A DNA stretch of 64,000 bases, from positions 1 through 64,000 of the forward strand of contig NZ_SBIK01000016.1 of NCBI RefSeq assembly GCF_006503695.1, read 5' to 3'. Under the pieces are notes generated by a model that was given only the letters and a program-made list of their open reading frames with translations, ran no database searches and was not told the origin of the DNA. Each line of letters begins with the position of its first letter. Position 1 is the stretch's first letter. Shown here one piece after another: positions 9,490 through 21,447 of the stretch. The translations under genes and the position numbers were made by a program. The stretch is from Tepidiphilus succinatimandens. Its GTDB lineage: Bacteria; Pseudomonadota; Gammaproteobacteria; Burkholderiales; Rhodocyclaceae.

Positions 9490-9768
9490 TCAGTGGTAAT
9501 CAACTATTTCGACTTCCCAGGCGTCGCGCCCGTCCCAGACGAAGCACACGCGCCACTGGACATTGATGCGGATGCTGTACTGACCCTCGCGATCCCCCGT
9601 GAGTAATTCTAGTCGGTTCCCCGGTGGAACACGGAGAAATTCCAATGATGTGGCCGCGTGCAGCTGCTGCAGCTTGCGCATGGCCACTGCCTCGAATGCC
9701 ACGAACCGCGCAATGCGCTTGCCCTGAAAAAAGGCTTCGGTGTCGCGGCAACGAAACGATCGGATCAT
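9490..9768 (-). CDS. higB: HigB-family toxin (RelE/ParE superfamily mRNA interferase)
   Basis: 92 residues, full length for HigB, a ribosome-dependent mRNA endonuclease neutralised by HigA. Family features are the start MIRSFRCRDTEAFFQGK, the central MRKLQQLHAATSLEFLRVPP and the C-terminal core YSIRINVQWRVCFVWDGRDA ending in the typical IVDYH. The ATG overlaps the stop of the upstream DUF2283-like frame by ATGA, so the three frames form one transcription unit. Confidence 0.88.
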   Translation of the reverse strand: MIRSFRCRDTEAFFQGKRIARFVAFEAVAMRKLQQLHAATSLEFLRVPPGNRLELLTGDREGQYSIRINVQWRVCFVWDGRDAWEVEIVDYH

Positions 9769-9953
9769 GGTTTGATTGTAACGCCAAAGGTGACGAACGC
9801 CAACGACAAGATCACGAAGCTGGTTTTGGCTGGTTGCTCAATGTCGATCCCAACCACTGTGCCCAGCTCGTCGAAATCGAGCACGATGCCTGATGCCACC
9901 TCTTCGGAATCCGCTGCCGGGCGTTCGCTGAAGCGGACGTCGTCGTAAATCAG
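9765..9953 (-). pseudogene. DUF2283-like small protein, 5' end broken
   Basis: A 62-codon open frame upstream of higB. Its core DDVRFSERPAADSEEV, then ASGIVLDFDELGTVVGIDIE, matches the DUF2283 family pattern (an acidic SEEV run, then a LDYD-x-x-G-x-VVGIEI block). No ATG or GTG is available at the expected start. A candidate start ATGAAATGTGAC at about 9966 lies one frame off, and an in-frame TGA at 9954-9956 precedes the core, suggesting a one-base indel or a dead gene. Its TGA overlaps the higB ATG. DUF2283 proteins are often partners of RelE-fold toxins of the DUF4258 type. Confidence 0.55.
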
Positions 9954-9994
9954 TCACATTTCATACGTTCCTGCGTCTTGCAATCTAACCCATC

Positions 9995-10225
9995 CTATCG
10001 CCGAATCAGCACGAATTCATATTCCCCTTCGCCGGTTTCACGCGCCACTTCGAGTACGTTGCCGCTCTGGCGGGCGAAGGCGGAGAAGTCTTTCATCGAA
10101 CCGGGGTCCGTGGTCCGCACCCGTAGCCGTTGCCCCGAGTGCAAGGTGGCCAGTGCCTTCTTCGTGCGCAGGATGGGCAGCGGGCAGCGCAGCCCGCGCG
10201 CGTCGAGCTCGAGATCGACCATCAT
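9995..10225 (-). CDS. TusA/SirA-family sulfur-carrier protein
   Basis: About 76 residues of the TusA fold, cytoplasmic sulfur carriers that shuttle persulfide for tRNA thiolation or sulfur metabolism. The diagnostic LDARGLRCPLPILRTKKAL carries the catalytic Cys in CPLP, and PGSMKDFSAFARQSGN fits the second half. I start at the ATG at 10225 (or the adjacent 10222), with GGAGG 12 nt upstream. It is monocistronic and divergent from tRNA-Ser. Whether it is the tRNA 2-thiolation TusA itself cannot be told from sequence alone. Confidence 0.85.
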   Translation of the reverse strand: MMVDLELDARGLRCPLPILRTKKALATLHSGQRLRVRTTDPGSMKDFSAFARQSGNVLEVARETGEGEYEFVLIRR

Positions 10226-10248
10226 GATGAATGGTTTCCTCCGCAGGT

Positions 10249-10278
10249 TTGACGCCAAGCGTCCTCATCGGTTAGAAT
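10249..10278 (+). promoter_or_regulatory. Promoter of tRNA-Ser
   Basis: TTGACG at 10249-10254 and TAGAAT at 10273-10278, with an 18-nt spacer, end 13 nt before the tRNA. This is the best sigma-70 match in this area. Confidence 0.65.
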
Positions 10279-10291
10279 AGCACCTCTTCAA

Positions 10292-10385
10292 GGAGATGTG
10301 GCCGAGAGGTCGAAGGCACTCCCCTGCTAAGGGAGCATACCGGCTAAAACCGGTATCGAGGGTTCGAATCCCTCCATCTCCGCCA
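10292..10385 (+). tRNA. tRNA-Ser (anticodon GCT)
   Basis: 94-nt class II tRNA with encoded CCA. The acceptor stem GGAGATG (10292-10298) pairs with CATCTCC (10375-10381), and G10382 is the discriminator. The anticodon stem CTCCC/GGGAG frames the loop CTGCTAA with anticodon GCT at 10326-10328. A long variable arm (ACCGG...CCGGT) identifies serine, and the T-loop GGTTCGAATCC is canonical. Confidence 0.97.
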
Positions 10386-10461
10386 TTACATGCGCATAAC
10401 GCCTTGCCCCCATGCCCACCATCATTGAGTTGTCGATCCGGAACAAGGCGGAGGGCACGTG

Positions 10462-10671
10462 ATGAAACAGACCGTAGAAGCCATCATCGACGAAAAGGGG
10501 CATGTCCGCCTGGTCGAACCCGTTGAAATCAAAGGAATGCGTCGCGCCTTGGTGACCATATTGGACGAAGCTCCCGCTGAAATCGACGAGGTCACACAGC
10601 TGGCTGAAAAGGCCCTTGCGGAGGATTGGCTGAAACCGGAAGAGGATGAGGCATGGACGCACCTGCAATAG
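10462..10671 (+). CDS. Antitoxin of a MazEF/PemIK-like module
   Basis: 69 residues. The N-terminal KQTVEAIIDEKGHVRLVEPV resembles small beta-strand antitoxins of the DUF2281/AF2212 type. The acidic tail ALAEDWLKPEEDEAWTHLQ is a form common in partners of PemK-like toxins and should wrap the toxin. GGAGGG at 10450-10455 lies 6 nt before the ATG at 10462; a GTG one codon upstream is possible. It overlaps the toxin gene by 19 nt and starts only 77 nt after tRNA-Ser. Confidence 0.8.
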   Translation: MKQTVEAIIDEKGHVRLVEPVEIKGMRRALVTILDEAPAEIDEVTQLAEKALAEDWLKPEEDEAWTHLQ

Positions 10672-11000
10672 GCGACGTGGTCCTCGTGCCTTTTCCATTC
10701 TCAGATTTATCAGCATCCAAACTACGGCCGGCACTCGTGCTCGCTCATAGCGGACGGGAGGATTGGCTGTGCCTGCAGATCACCAGCCGATCCTACGCTG
10801 ATCCCTTCGCGATTGAACTGGCGGAAGGTGACTTTTCCTGTGGCTCACTGCAACAGACCAGCTATATCCGTCCCGGGAAACTATTTACCGCTCATCAAGA
10901 TCTGTTCCAACGCATGGCAGGACGGATCAGGAATGAGAAACTCGAAGAGGTGCGAAACCGGGTCATCGAGCTGGTACGCAAAGGCCGACTGTCCGAGTGA
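10653..11000 (+). CDS. PemK/MazF-family toxin (mRNA interferase)
   Basis: 115 residues. IGDVVLVPFPFSDLSASKLR, then PALVLAH, is the MazF/PemK N-terminus. The central LCLQITSRSYADPFAIEL and the SYIRPGKLFTAHQDLFQRM block with its conserved RPGKLFT motif complete the RNA-cleaving fold. The start lies inside the antitoxin gene, so the pair is translationally coupled. It is convergent with the MTI phosphorylase gene. Confidence 0.87.
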   Translation: MDAPAIGDVVLVPFPFSDLSASKLRPALVLAHSGREDWLCLQITSRSYADPFAIELAEGDFSCGSLQQTSYIRPGKLFTAHQDLFQRMAGRIRNEKLEEVRNRVIELVRKGRLSE

Positions 11001-11050
11001 CGGCCGCTCGAAGAATGAAACCAATTGGGATCGGTGCAGAGCAAACCCCC

Positions 11051-11794
11051 TCACTCCCGCTGCGCCGCGAATGCTTCCAGCACATGCCTGACCCGGGCCA
11101 TGGTCTCGGAAAGCGTCGCCTCGATCTCGGTGAATGAAATCTCGCTCGCGTCGGCGCCGCGGCCGGCGGCGTAGTTTGCCACCACGTTGATCGCGGCGTA
11201 GGCAAGGCCCAGTTCGCGGGCGAGCGCGGCTTCGGGCATGGCGGTCATGCCCACCACGTTGGCGCCGTCGCGCTCCAGGCGGTCGATCTCGGCGGCGGTC
11301 TCCAGGCGCGGGCCCTGGGTGCAGGCGTAGACCGCGCCGTCGATCACCGGCTCCCCTGCCTTTTGCGCGGCGCGGATCAGACGCTCGCGCAGCGCCGGGG
11401 TGAACGGCAGGGTGAAATCGATGTGCGTGACCGGATCTTCTTCGCCTTCGAAGAAGGTCGACACGCGCCCCCAGGTGTAGTCGATGATCTGGTGCGGAAT
11501 CACGAGGGAGCCCGGAGCGTATTGCGCCTGGATGCCGCCGACGGAAGCCACCGAGATGACCTCGCGCACGCCCACGTGTTGCAGCGCCCAGAGGTTGGCG
11601 CGGTAGTTGATGCGGTGCGGCGCATAGGTGTGACCGTAGCCGTGCCGGGCAAGGAAGGCGATGTCCCGGCCGGCGATGCGCCCGAGGGTGAGCGGCCCGG
11701 AGGGGTCGCCATAAGGGGTGCGCACGACCTGCCGGTGCACGATTTCCAGATTGTTGAGCGAGGTGAGGCCAGTGCCGCCGATGATCGCGAACAT
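11051..11794 (-). CDS. S-methyl-5'-thioinosine / methylthioadenosine phosphorylase
   Basis: 247-residue nucleoside phosphorylase of the MTAP/PNP family in methionine salvage. MFAIIGGTGLTSLNNLEI opens the protein, and RHGYGHTYAPHRINYRANLW, GGIQAQ, YACTQGPRLET and GMTAMPEAALARELGL are family motifs. The set is closer to bacterial methylthioinosine phosphorylases, as in Pseudomonas, than to eukaryotic MTAP, so MTI is the likelier substrate. I start at 11794 because homologues start with this nucleotide-binding strand; an upstream in-frame extension to 11920 overlaps typA. A 9-bp hairpin covers its ribosome-binding region. Confidence 0.87.
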   Translation of the reverse strand: MFAIIGGTGLTSLNNLEIVHRQVVRTPYGDPSGPLTLGRIAGRDIAFLARHGYGHTYAPHRINYRANLWALQHVGVREVISVASVGGIQAQYAPGSLVIPHQIIDYTWGRVSTFFEGEEDPVTHIDFTLPFTPALRERLIRAAQKAGEPVIDGAVYACTQGPRLETAAEIDRLERDGANVVGMTAMPEAALARELGLAYAAINVVANYAAGRGADASEISFTEIEATLSETMARVRHVLEAFAAQRE

Positions 11795-11799
11795 GGAAT

Positions 11800-11827
11800 T
11801 TCCGCATCGAGCCGAAAGGATGCGGAA
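11800..11827 (-). promoter_or_regulatory. Hairpin over the translation start region of the MTI phosphorylase gene
   Basis: Perfect 9-bp inverted repeat TTCCGCATC / GATGCGGAA with a 10-nt loop, ending 5 nt before the ATG at 11794. The only purine-rich stretch able to act as ribosome-binding site (GGAA) lies in the start-proximal arm, so the stem would hide it. Function is inferred. Confidence 0.45.
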
Positions 11828-11856
11828 TTTTACACGACGCCGCCTTGCCCCTTTGT

Positions 11857-11862
11857 TATAAT
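11857..11862 (+). promoter_or_regulatory. Probable -10 element of typA
   Basis: Perfect TATAAT, 26 nt before the typA ATG at 11889. No good -35 is seen at 16-18 nt. Confidence 0.45.
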
Positions 11863-11888
11863 TGGTGCTTTCGTACGTCTGGAAGTCC

Positions 11889-13709
11889 ATGTCCTCCGCC
11901 ATTCGCAACATCGCCATCATCGCCCACGTCGATCATGGCAAGACCACCCTCGTCGACCAGCTTCTCAAGCAGTCCGGCACCTTTGCCCAGCATCAGACCG
12001 TCGCCGAACGGGTGATGGACAGCAACGATCTCGAGCGCGAGCGCGGCATCACCATCCTGGCCAAGAACTGCGCCATCCGCTATGGCGACACCCACATCAA
12101 CATCGTCGACACCCCGGGCCACGCCGATTTCGGCGGCGAAGTGGAGCGGGTGCTCTCCATGGTCGACGGCGTGCTGCTGCTGGTCGATGCCGTCGAAGGC
12201 CCCATGCCGCAGACGCGCTTCGTCACCAAGAAGGCGCTGGCGCGCGGGCTCAAGCCCATCGTGGTCATCAACAAGATCGACCGCCCCGGCGCCCGGCCCG
12301 ACTGGGTGATCAACGCCACGTTCGACCTCTTCGCCGAGCTCGACGCGAGCGAGGAGCAGCTGGACTTCCCCATCGTCTATGCTTCGGGCCTGCAGGGCTA
12401 CGCCACGCTGGATCTGAACGAGCCGGGCAAGGACATGCGCCCGCTCTTCGAGACCATCATCGCCCACGTTCCGCCGCCGCCGGTGACGATCGACGCGCCC
12501 CTGCAGCTGCAGATCTGCTCGCTCGACTATTCGAGCTACGTGGGGCAGCTGGGCATCGGCCGCATCCGCCAGGGGCGTCTGCGCCCCAACCAGGAAGTGG
12601 GCGTGTGGCTGGGCGAACAGAACCTGGGTCGGGCGAAGATCGGCCAGGTGCTGAAATTCGTCGGCCTGGAGCGCGAGGCGGTGCCCGAGGCGGTGGCAGG
12701 CGACATCGTGATGATCTCCGGCGTGGAGCAGGTTGGCATCGGCGTGACGGTGTGCGATCCCGAGGCGGCGCAGCCGCTGCCGCCGATCGAGGTGGACGAG
12801 CCCACGCTCACCATGACCTTCATGGTCAACACGTCGCCCTTGGCCGGGCGCGAAGGGAAATTCGTCACCAGCCGCCAGATCCGCGAACGGCTGGAGAAGG
12901 AGCTGCTCAAGAACGTGGCGCTGCGCGTGCGCTTCAGTGAAGATGGCGACAGCTTCGAGGTCTCCGGCCGGGGCGAACTGCACCTCACCATCCTGCTCGA
13001 AACCATGCGCCGCGAGGGCTATGAGCTGGCGGTGGGCCGACCGCGGGTGGTGTTGAAAGAGATCGACGGCGAACTCCACGAGCCCTACGAGCGGCTCACG
13101 GTCGATATCGAGGAAGGACACCAGGGCGCGGTGATGGAGGAACTGGGGCGCCGCCGGGCGGAACTCCTCGACATGACGAGCGACGGCAAGGGGCGCGTGC
13201 GGCTGGAATACCGCGTGCCGGCGCGCGGCCTCATCGGATTCCAGGGGGAGTTCCTGACGCTCACGCGCGGCACGGGGCTCGTGAGCCACATCTTCGACGG
13301 CTACGGACCTCTCGCCGGTCCCGTGGGCGGACGACGCAACGGGGTGCTCGTGTCGCAGGACGACGGCCAGGCCGTGGCCTATGCGCTGTGGAAGCTGCAG
13401 GATCGCGGCCGCATGTTCGTCAGCCCGGGCGATGCGGTCTATGAGGGCATGATCATTGGCATCCACACGCGGGAAAACGACCTGGTGGTGAATCCGATCC
13501 GCACCAAGCAGCTCACCAACATCCGCGCTTCCGGCTCGGACGAGGCGATCCGGCTCGTGCCGCCGATCGAGCTCACGCTGGAGGCGGCGGTGGAGTTCAT
13601 CGAGGACGACGAACTCGTCGAGATCACGCCGAAGTCGATCCGCCTGCGCAAGCGCCACCTGCAGGAACACGATCGCCGCCGCGCGGCGAAGCAGACGGCG
13701 CTCGCCTGA
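11889..13709 (+). CDS. typA: Ribosome-associated GTPase TypA/BipA
   Basis: Translational GTPase of about 606 residues acting in ribosome assembly and stress adaptation. The G1 motif is [15 protein letters not shown], the switch I region [10 protein letters not shown]3 [12 protein letters not shown] and G4 NKIDRP. The EF-G-like domain and the BipA-specific C-terminus ([20 protein letters not shown], then [16 protein letters not shown]) are complete. The start at 11889 ([20 protein letters not shown]) has GGAAG just upstream. It is divergent from the MTI phosphorylase gene and is followed by a terminator shared with galU. Confidence 0.97.
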   Translation: MSSAIRNIAIIAHVDHGKTTLVDQLLKQSGTFAQHQTVAERVMDSNDLERERGITILAKNCAIRYGDTHINIVDTPGHADFGGEVERVLSMVDGVLLLVDAVEGPMPQTRFVTKKALARGLKPIVVINKIDRPGARPDWVINATFDLFAELDASEEQLDFPIVYASGLQGYATLDLNEPGKDMRPLFETIIAHVPPPPVTIDAPLQLQICSLDYSSYVGQLGIGRIRQGRLRPNQEVGVWLGEQNLGRAKIGQVLKFVGLEREAVPEAVAGDIVMISGVEQVGIGVTVCDPEAAQPLPPIEVDEPTLTMTFMVNTSPLAGREGKFVTSRQIRERLEKELLKNVALRVRFSEDGDSFEVSGRGELHLTILLETMRREGYELAVGRPRVVLKEIDGELHEPYERLTVDIEEGHQGAVMEELGRRRAELLDMTSDGKGRVRLEYRVPARGLIGFQGEFLTLTRGTGLVSHIFDGYGPLAGPVGGRRNGVLVSQDDGQAVAYALWKLQDRGRMFVSPGDAVYEGMIIGIHTRENDLVVNPIRTKQLTNIRASGSDEAIRLVPPIELTLEAAVEFIEDDELVEITPKSIRLRKRHLQEHDRRRAAKQTALA

Positions 13710-13719
13710 GCTTCCTTTC

Positions 13720-13749
13720 ACGAAAAAGCCCCTTCGGGGGCTTTTTCGT
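13720..13749. terminator. Bidirectional intrinsic terminator between typA and galU
   Basis: Near-perfect stem ACGAAAAAGCCCC / GGGGGCTTTTTCGT with a TTC loop, A-tract on one side and T-tract on the other. It sits between two convergent genes, so it can stop transcription from both. Confidence 0.9.
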
Positions 13750-14636
13750 TACAGTCCCACCGAGCGGGCGCGCAGGAAGTCGCGGAATTCGTTGGCGACT
13801 TCGGGGTGGCGCAGGGCGAATTCGACCGTGGCCTTGAGGTAGCCCAGCTTGGAGCCGCAGTCGTAGCGCACGCCGTCGAATTCGTAGGCGAGGATGGCTT
13901 CTTCCTGCAGCAGCGAGCTGATGGCGTCGGTGAGCTGTAGTTCGCCCCCCGCGCCGGGCTGGATGCGATGCAGGTGCTCGAAGATGTTGCCCGAGAGGAT
14001 GTAGCGCCCCACCACCGCCTGGGTGCTGGGGGCTTCTTCGGGCTTGGGCTTCTCGACGATGCCGGTGATGCGCTGGATCTTGCCGTGCGCCTCCGGCTCG
14101 GTGCTGACGATGCCGTACTGGCGCGTCTCTTCGCGCGCGACGTTGATGGTACCGAGCACCGAGCAGCGGTGGTAGTTGTAGACGTCGATCATCTGGGAGA
14201 GCACCGGCTTGCCTTCGGGGTGGTCGCAGAGGTCGTCAGCGAGCAGCACGGCGAAGGGTTCGTCGCCCACGACCGATTCGGCGCATAGGACGGCGTGTCC
14301 CAGGCCGAGCGCCTCCGACTGGCGGATGTAGATGCAGTTGACGCCCTTGGGAACGGTCTTGCGCACGACTTCGAGGAGTTCCTTCTTGCCGCGGGCCTGC
14401 AGCTCGGATTCGAGCTCGTAGGCTTTGTCGAAGTGGTCCTCGATGGAGCGCTTGGTGCGGCCGGTGATGAAGATGAGCTCGGTGATGCCGGCGGCCACCG
14501 CTTCTTCCACGGCGTACTGGATGAGGGGCTTGTCGACGATGGGCAGCATTTCCTTGGGGCTCGCCTTGGTGGCGGGGAGGAACCGGGTGCCCATCCCGGC
14601 CACGGGGAACACGGCCTTGCGCACGGCTTTCTTCAT
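13749..14636 (-). CDS. galU: UTP-glucose-1-phosphate uridylyltransferase
   Basis: 295-residue nucleotidyltransferase making UDP-glucose for polysaccharides and envelope sugars, possibly also the donor for the glucan synthase at 56574. [20 protein letters not shown] is the UTP-binding loop. [30 protein letters not shown] and [12 protein letters not shown] are GalU signatures. The start at 14636 has AGGAG 9 nt upstream; an ATG nine codons earlier is less well placed. Its 5' end is about 30 nt from the ligA stop, so it is the last gene of the smc-zipA-ligA-galU run. Confidence 0.95.
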   Translation of the reverse strand: MKKAVRKAVFPVAGMGTRFLPATKASPKEMLPIVDKPLIQYAVEEAVAAGITELIFITGRTKRSIEDHFDKAYELESELQARGKKELLEVVRKTVPKGVNCIYIRQSEALGLGHAVLCAESVVGDEPFAVLLADDLCDHPEGKPVLSQMIDVYNYHRCSVLGTINVAREETRQYGIVSTEPEAHGKIQRITGIVEKPKPEEAPSTQAVVGRYILSGNIFEHLHRIQPGAGGELQLTDAISSLLQEEAILAYEFDGVRYDCGSKLGYLKATVEFALRHPEVANEFRDFLRARSVGL

Positions 14637-14667
14637 TTCATTCGACTCCTGCGGTTGATCCATGGGT

Positions 14668-17833
<3,166 letters not shown>

Positions 17834-17865
17834 GCGTGTTCCTTTGCCTCGGCGCGCGGCCGGAA

Positions 17866-20800
17866 TCAGGGCGTTTCGGCGAGCCGCAGCGCCTCGTCGA
17901 TGTCGACGGCGACGATGCGCGAGACGCCCTGCTCCTGCATCGTGACGCCGATGAGCTGCTCGGCCGCCGCCATCGTGATTTTATTATGACTGATGAAGAG
18001 AAGTTGCGTCGTGCCGGACATCTCCCGCAACAATCGGGCGTAGCGCTCGGTGTTGGCGTCGTCGAGCGGCGCGTCCACCTCGTCGAGGATGCAGAAAGGC
18101 GCCGGGTTGAGGGCGAAGAAGGAGAAGACGAGCGCGATGGCGGTGAGCGCCTTCTCGCCGCCCGAGAGCAGGTGGATGCTCGCGTTCTTCTTGCCCGGCG
18201 GCTGGGCGAGGATCTGCACGCCGGCATCGAGAATCTCTTCACCGGTGAGCACGAGCTTGGCCTGCCCGCCGCCGAAGAGCCGGGGAAACAGTCGGCCGAA
18301 ATGCGCATCGACGGCGTCGAACGTGGCGGCGAGCGCCTGGCGCGTCTCGCGGTCGATGCGCCGGATCGCTTCTTCCAGCGTGCCGATGGCGGTGGTGAGA
18401 TCGGCAAGCTGCGCTTCCAGCGCCGTCTTGCGTTCTTCCACCTGACGCAGGGTTTCGAGCGCGGCGAGGTTGACTTCGCCCAGCGCGGCGAGCTCGCGCC
18501 CCAGCCGCTCGGTCTCGCGGGCGAGTTTGGCGGCGTCGAGATGGTCGAGCTGAGGCTCGAGCGCGGCCAGATCGGCGCCGAGTTCGGCGAGCCGCTCTTC
18601 GGCGTGCGCAAGCGCCGCGGCTGCTTCCTGCCGCTGCAGCCGCGCCTGCTCGAGTTCGTCGCGCAGGGGTTGCAGGGCGAATTCCTGCCGCTGGCGGGTC
18701 TCTTCGAGTTCGCGCAGCTTCTGGTGACGTTCGTCGAGCACGAGCCGGGCTTGGGCGAGCGCGCTGGAAGCGCGTTCGCGCGCCTCGCGCACGAGGGATT
18801 CCTCTTCGAGCGGGGCGTCGGCGAGCCGTTCGCGTTCGGCCAGGCGCTCGGCGCGCTCGCGCTCGAGCCGCTCGAGGCTCTCGGCGGCGATCCGGGCGCG
18901 GCGCTCGCTCTCCTCGCGTTTGAGGGCGCATTCGCGGCAGGAGAATTCGGCTTCCTGCAGCTCGCGCGCAATCACCTGGCGCTGCGCGCGGGCGTCTTCG
19001 AGGCGCTCGTGCTGGCGGCGGAGGTCGGCCTGGCGTTCGAGGCAGGAGGATTCGAGCGCGGCTTCGCGTTCGAGCAGGGCAGCGATGCGCTCTTCCAGGG
19101 TGGCGAGCTCGGTGCGCTCGCGCTCGGTCTGCTCGCGCAGGGCGGTGCGCTCTTCGTCGATGGCATGGCGCCGGCGGCGGGCGTGCTCGAAGGCGGATTC
19201 GAGCCGGGCGAGTTCGAGCGCGTGCTCGCGCTGCAGCTTTTCGGCCTGCTGCAGCTCGCGGCGCAAGGCGTCGTGCGCCGTCTTTGCTTCGTCGCAGGCA
19301 GCGGCGCAGCGGGCGCGTTTCTCCGCGGCGGATTCGCGCTGCCGTTCGCGCTCGGCGCATTCGGCCTCCAGCGTGCCGAGCTCGCGGGCGCGCTCGAGGA
19401 TGCCCGCGAGCATCCGTTCGTCGGCGCCGAGGCTGCGCGCCCCATGGGGATCGACGATCCAGCCTCGCCGGTCGACCAGGCGCAGCCCGCGTTCGCGCGC
19501 CCAATCGAGCAGCGCTTCGTCGATCGCCTCGACGAAGACGGTATGGGCAAGGAGACGCTGGAGGGCGCCGGCAAGCGTCGGGTCTCGGGCGGAGATCGCC
19601 GCTGCGGCCCGCACCGCGCCTTCGGGCAGCGGCTCGCCTTCTTCCAACCCCGCTTCGCAGGGAAGATCCTGCCACAGCCAGGCTTCGCCGGGACGCGGCG
19701 CGTGCTCGACCCGCACGGTGGCCTCGGACAGCGGCGCGAGGCGCGCCCCGAGCCAGGGGCCGAGGAGCGTTTCGGCCGCCGTTTCCCAGCCGGCAGCGAC
19801 TTCGAGCCGCGGCCACAGCGCCGTTGCGCCCTCGCCCGAGTCACCAGCGCAGCGCGCCTGGGTTTCGGCGAGCGCCCGGCGGCGCGCTTCGAGCCGACCG
19901 AGCTCGGTGTCGAGCCGGCGGAATTCGTCCTGGGATGCGTCATGCTGCGCCTGCGCCTCGCGCAGCCGGGTTTGCGCGGCCTCGAGCGCCTCGCGCAGCG
20001 CTTCGACCCGCCCGGCGAGCGTCTCTTGCCGCGCGTGCTCGCGCTCGAGCGCCTCCTCGTCGCCGCCAGCGAGCGACGAGGCTTCCTGCGCCAGGCGCTC
20101 GAGCCGGGCCTCGCCCGCCTGCAGCGAGCGCTCCAACGCGGCGATCCGGGCGCGTTCGACGGCGATCTGCCGTTGGGCGTCGTGCCGCTCGCGCTCGGCG
20201 ATCGCCGCGCCGTGGCGGGCATCTTCCAGGGTGCGCTCGAGCGCTTCCAGCACCTCGTCGAGCGCTTCCAGCCGTTCCTGCAGCGTCTCGCGCCGAGCCT
20301 GGGCGAGCGCGTCGAGCTCGTCCCAGCGCGCCCGCTCGAGGCGGGCCTGATCGCCCTCTTCCTGCCAGCGCCCTGCCTCCTCGCCGATGCGCTCGAGCCG
20401 CTCGGCAAGGGCAGCGAGCGTCTCCTCGCGATGGCGCCGCTCGCCGATCACGCGTTCGAGCCGGGCGCTCGCCTCGAAATAGACCTGCTGGGCGGATTCG
20501 AGCGCCGCGGCGGCCGCTTGCGCCTCGGCACGGGCCGATTCGAGTGCCGCTTCGAGACTCGTTCGTTCCTGCCGCTGCCGTTCCAGCTCGGCTTCGAGCG
20601 CGGCGATGCGCTCGTCTCCGGCGGCAAGCGCCGCGGCCGCCTCGCGCCGCCGCAACGCCCAGGATTGCTGCCGCGCCAGGCGCAGGCGTTTTTCCAGCTC
20701 ACGATAGCGCCGGGCACGTTCGGCCTGGACGGCAAGCGTCTCGGCCTGGGCGGCGAGCTCGGCGTGCAGGTCGGCCAGCCGCTCGAGGTTGGAACGCGCC

Positions 20801-21357
20801 TCCTTCAGCCGCGCCTCCGTCTCCTTGCGCCGTTCATGGTAGCGGGTGACGCCAGCCGCCTCTTCGAGGAAACGGCGCAGTTCCTCGGGCTTTGCCTCGA
20901 CGATACGCGAGATCATCCCTTGCTCGATGATGGCGTAGGCGCGCGGCCCCAGTCCCGTGCCGAGGAAGAGATCGACCACGTCGCGGCGGCGCACGCGCTG
21001 CCCATTGAGGAAATAGCTGGATTCGCCGCCGCGGACGACCACGCGCTTGACCGAGATCTCGGAGAATCGCCCCCAGGGGCCGGGCACGCCGCCGTCGGCG
21101 TTGTCGAAGACGAGCTCGACGCTCGCGCGCGCCAGGGGCTTTCGCTTGTCCGAGCCGTTGAAGATCACGTCGGCCATCTGCTCGCCGCGCAGGGCGGAGG
21201 CGCGCATCTCGCCGAGCACCCAGCGCACGGCGTCGATCACGTTCGATTTGCCGCAGCCGTTGGGCCCGACGATGCCCACCAGCGCGCCCGGGAGCACGAG
21301 CGTGGTCGGCTCGACGAAGGTCTTGAAACCGGCCAGTTTGATCTTGATGAGTCGCAC
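17866..21357 (-). CDS. smc: Chromosome segregation SMC ATPase
   Basis: About 1163 residues, condensin core subunit working with ScpA and ScpB (both in this window at 48.8-50.2 kb). The Walker A is GIVGPNGCGKSNVIDAV near residue 30. Two very long Arg/Glu/Ala coiled coils flank a hinge at about 500-650, and the C-terminal head has LLSGGEKALTAIAL and Walker B FCILDEVDAPLDD. I choose the GTG at 21357 (RLIKIKLAGFKTFVEPT) because homologues begin there; a frame extension to 21405 has no family match. The repetitive coding gives very long but meaningless open frames on the other strand. Confidence 0.95.
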   Translation of the reverse strand: MRLIKIKLAGFKTFVEPTTLVLPGALVGIVGPNGCGKSNVIDAVRWVLGEMRASALRGEQMADVIFNGSDKRKPLARASVELVFDNADGGVPGPWGRFSEISVKRVVVRGGESSYFLNGQRVRRRDVVDLFLGTGLGPRAYAIIEQGMISRIVEAKPEELRRFLEEAAGVTRYHERRKETEARLKEARSNLERLADLHAELAAQAETLAVQAERARRYRELEKRLRLARQQSWALRRREAAAALAAGDERIAALEAELERQRQERTSLEAALESARAEAQAAAAALESAQQVYFEASARLERVIGERRHREETLAALAERLERIGEEAGRWQEEGDQARLERARWDELDALAQARRETLQERLEALDEVLEALERTLEDARHGAAIAERERHDAQRQIAVERARIAALERSLQAGEARLERLAQEASSLAGGDEEALEREHARQETLAGRVEALREALEAAQTRLREAQAQHDASQDEFRRLDTELGRLEARRRALAETQARCAGDSGEGATALWPRLEVAAGWETAAETLLGPWLGARLAPLSEATVRVEHAPRPGEAWLWQDLPCEAGLEEGEPLPEGAVRAAAAISARDPTLAGALQRLLAHTVFVEAIDEALLDWARERGLRLVDRRGWIVDPHGARSLGADERMLAGILERARELGTLEAECAERERQRESAAEKRARCAAACDEAKTAHDALRRELQQAEKLQREHALELARLESAFEHARRRRHAIDEERTALREQTERERTELATLEERIAALLEREAALESSCLERQADLRRQHERLEDARAQRQVIARELQEAEFSCRECALKREESERRARIAAESLERLERERAERLAERERLADAPLEEESLVREARERASSALAQARLVLDERHQKLRELEETRQRQEFALQPLRDELEQARLQRQEAAAALAHAEERLAELGADLAALEPQLDHLDAAKLARETERLGRELAALGEVNLAALETLRQVEERKTALEAQLADLTTAIGTLEEAIRRIDRETRQALAATFDAVDAHFGRLFPRLFGGGQAKLVLTGEEILDAGVQILAQPPGKKNASIHLLSGGEKALTAIALVFSFFALNPAPFCILDEVDAPLDDANTERYARLLREMSGTTQLLFISHNKITMAAAEQLIGVTMQEQGVSRIVAVDIDEALRLAETP

Positions 21358-21447
21358 GGCGTGAAAGGAAGACCAATGAAGGCTTCGAGCCGCGCATGAT
21401 ACCATTTCGCGTTAGGTGAAACTGGAATCATCTCCACGGAGGATCTC

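Noticed and set aside
11856-13721. Long minus-strand open frame opposite typA
   Set aside because: Shadow of typA; no ribosome-binding site or family pattern.
17836-21399. A 1187-codon open frame on the plus strand opposite smc
   Set aside because: It is the complement of the smc coiled-coil coding sequence; GC-rich third positions remove stops. The translation is low-complexity Gly/Glu/Arg repeats with no domain.
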